This document shows positions 62,694-64,000 of a stretch of 64,000 nucleotides of DNA, piece after piece. The notes beneath the pieces were generated by a model. That model was not told where the DNA came from. It did not search any database and saw nothing but the letters and a program-made list of their open reading frames with translations. Position numbers and translations under genes: made by a program. The DNA lies in contig JAJZUP010000004.1 of assembly GCA_021848465.1 (NCBI GenBank), positions 124,001 through 188,000 on the forward strand, given 5' to 3'. Numbering within the stretch: the first letter of the stretch is position 1; every line of letters begins with the position of its first letter. Origin of the DNA: Pseudomonadota bacterium (GTDB lineage Bacteria > Pseudomonadota > Gammaproteobacteria > Burkholderiales > Gallionellaceae).

Positions 62694-63954
62694 CCTGCGC
62701 TTCAGGGTTGCTTTTGCTTTTGCTTCATTTGGGGCATTGCTGAGCTTGCTGTTTTCGCTGGCGATCTATATCACCGAACACCAGATGGGGCGCGAGCTGA
62801 TGGACGAGACGCTGCGCGCCGAACTGGAAGATTCGATTAATCGCTATGAGCGAAATACTTACTTTATTCCTCCCAATACGGTTTCCATCAAAGGCTACGT
62901 GCTTTCCCGGCGCTATCTGGTAGACAACATTCCGCTGGCGATCCGTTCTCTTTACCCGGGCAAGTATGATGTCAGCATGGATGGGATTGATTATCGGGCG
63001 CTGGTCGCCGACCGCAATGGTGCGCGCTATTTCCTGCTGTTTGACGCCGACAAACAGAACCAGCGCGAAGCTCGCTTTGTGCATATCCTCTCGGCTTTTG
63101 TCGGGTTCATGACGCTGATTTCTGCGGCAATCGGCTTCTGGCTGGCGTTGCGGGTGATCAGTCCGTTGACCCGTCTTTCCGTGCAAGTGGCGCAGGCCGA
63201 TCCGCACGACACAACTCTGGCATTAGGCAAGCTGGCGCGTGAAGATGAAATCGGCGAACTGGCGCGTACCTTCGACCAGTATTTGCGCCGCATCCGCGAG
63301 TTTATTGAGCGTGAAAATTATTTTACCGCCGATGTCAGCCATGAATTGCGCACGCCGCTCGCCGTCATCCAGGGGGCGGCGGAGATATTGGAACAAGATG
63401 ATTTGCTGAATGAAAAGCAGAAAGCCCGCGTTGCCCGCATCAAGCGCGGCGCTCTCGATATGGTGGACCTGACCGAGGCCTTGCTGCTGATTGCGCGCGA
63501 GCGGCAGATGTCATCCAGCATCCAGGCGTGCGATGCCGGGCGGATTGCAACGTACTGCATCGACAAGCATCGCCACCTGATCGAGGGGCGGCCGATTGAG
63601 CTGGAGGCTGATATTCAAGGCAATGTATTGCTGGATGTGGAGCGCCCGCTACTGGAGATCGTGCTCGGCAACCTCCTGCGCAACGCATTCAACAATACGC
63701 GCGCAGGGCGGGTCAGCGTGCAGCTCAATCAGCACGGTTTCAAGGTAAGCGATACGGGTTTTGGCATGTCAAATGAAGTGCTGGAGCGCGTCTTCGAGCG
63801 GCACTTCAAAGGAGCGTCGAGCATCGGCGCGGGCTTGGGGTTATCCCTGGTCAAGCGCATTTGCGAGCGCTATGACTGGCCGATCTCAATCGAAAGTGTT
63901 GAAGGCGAAGGTACTGCAATCACCGTCAAATTCAACTCGAAAGGGTCTCACTGA
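62677..63954 (+). CDS. Membrane sensor histidine kinase
   Basis: A 425-residue kinase. Two membrane helices (~11-31 and ~137-160) flank a ~105-residue periplasmic sensor domain; a HAMP-like linker (~160-210) follows. The phosphoaccepting H222 is in DVSHELRTPLAV. The ATPase domain has N-box NLLRNAFNNT, G1 DTGFGM and G2 GLGLSLVKR. It overlaps the response-regulator gene by 17 bases, so they form a coupled pair. The ligand is unknown. The final 46 bases of the window hold nothing I can name. Confidence 0.93.
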   Translation: MRLRHSLRFRVAFAFASFGALLSLLFSLAIYITEHQMGRELMDETLRAELEDSINRYERNTYFIPPNTVSIKGYVLSRRYLVDNIPLAIRSLYPGKYDVSMDGIDYRALVADRNGARYFLLFDADKQNQREARFVHILSAFVGFMTLISAAIGFWLALRVISPLTRLSVQVAQADPHDTTLALGKLAREDEIGELARTFDQYLRRIREFIERENYFTADVSHELRTPLAVIQGAAEILEQDDLLNEKQKARVARIKRGALDMVDLTEALLLIARERQMSSSIQACDAGRIATYCIDKHRHLIEGRPIELEADIQGNVLLDVERPLLEIVLGNLLRNAFNNTRAGRVSVQLNQHGFKVSDTGFGMSNEVLERVFERHFKGASSIGAGLGLSLVKRICERYDWPISIESVEGEGTAITVKFNSKGSH

Positions 63955-64000
63955 GGCGTTTCGATCTTTATAAAGTATCGCACTGTTGCTATTCCGTCAT

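Overview
The window is a contiguous piece of a beta-proteobacterial chromosome with G+C-rich, densely packed genes. The strongest clue to lifestyle is a gene at 60590-61867 for a Cyc2-type fused cytochrome-porin (signal peptide, one CSACH haem site, then a beta-barrel), the outer-membrane Fe(II) oxidase of neutrophilic iron oxidisers. Together with nadE near a P-II gene, the MEP-pathway pair ispD-ispF, ACR3-type arsenite export and many c-di-GMP proteins, this points to a Gallionellaceae-like organism (Sideroxydans/Gallionella type). The family-level assignment is inference. No rRNA, tRNA, CRISPR array or complete insertion sequence was seen.

Layout. 1-6.3 kb: the end of an AsmA gene, a CHASE2 membrane protein, an SH3 protein, an M48 protease and nadE. 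6.4-8.9 kb: an ankyrin-repeat gene on the minus strand wedged between nadE and a P-II gene, with a decayed second copy of the nadE 3' end just before the P-II gene. 9-16.9 kb: a kinase-HDOD-GAF fusion, a HicA-like toxin/HTH antitoxin pair behind a palindromic operator, a GGDEF(degenerate)-EAL protein, an orphan bufferin-like peptide, serB and a PAS-GGDEF cyclase. 17.1-22.4 kb: a minus-strand run of housekeeping and oxidative-stress genes (Bcp peroxiredoxin, PhoH, MsrB, YciB, YciI, PpiC). 22.7-28.9 kb: a CPA2 antiporter, a P2-type ATPase and an arsenic operon (arsR-arsC-CMD protein-acr3).

29-34.8 kb holds a PAS chemoreceptor, an outer-membrane protein, a REP cluster, an orphan MoxR ATPase and a 7TMR-DISM diguanylate cyclase. 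34.9-39.6 kb is an amino-acid block (AlaA-like aminotransferase, GNAT, hom, cupin, thrC). 40.6-43.8 kb is an Mla/MCE-type lipid-transport operon whose ATPase subunit has lost every catalytic motif; greB follows it. 44.4-46.8 kb carries three exported proteins of unknown role, then an ECF sigma factor with a small Cys/His-rich membrane protein. 48-54.3 kb is a TetR-controlled RND efflux operon whose adaptor lacks the alpha-hairpin. 54.4-60.3 kb contains envelope proteins, ispD-ispF, tsaB-rimI and a family-4 uracil-DNA glycosylase whose linker is encoded by in-frame REP elements. 60.6-63.95 kb is cyc2 with its own promoter and terminator, followed by an OmpR-type response regulator and sensor kinase.

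The candidates I rate most worth follow-up are the pseudo-ATPase lipid transporter, the Cyc2 locus with its adjacent two-component system, the hairpin-less RND adaptor, the REP-derived protein linker, the toxin/antitoxin pair and the nadE scar.
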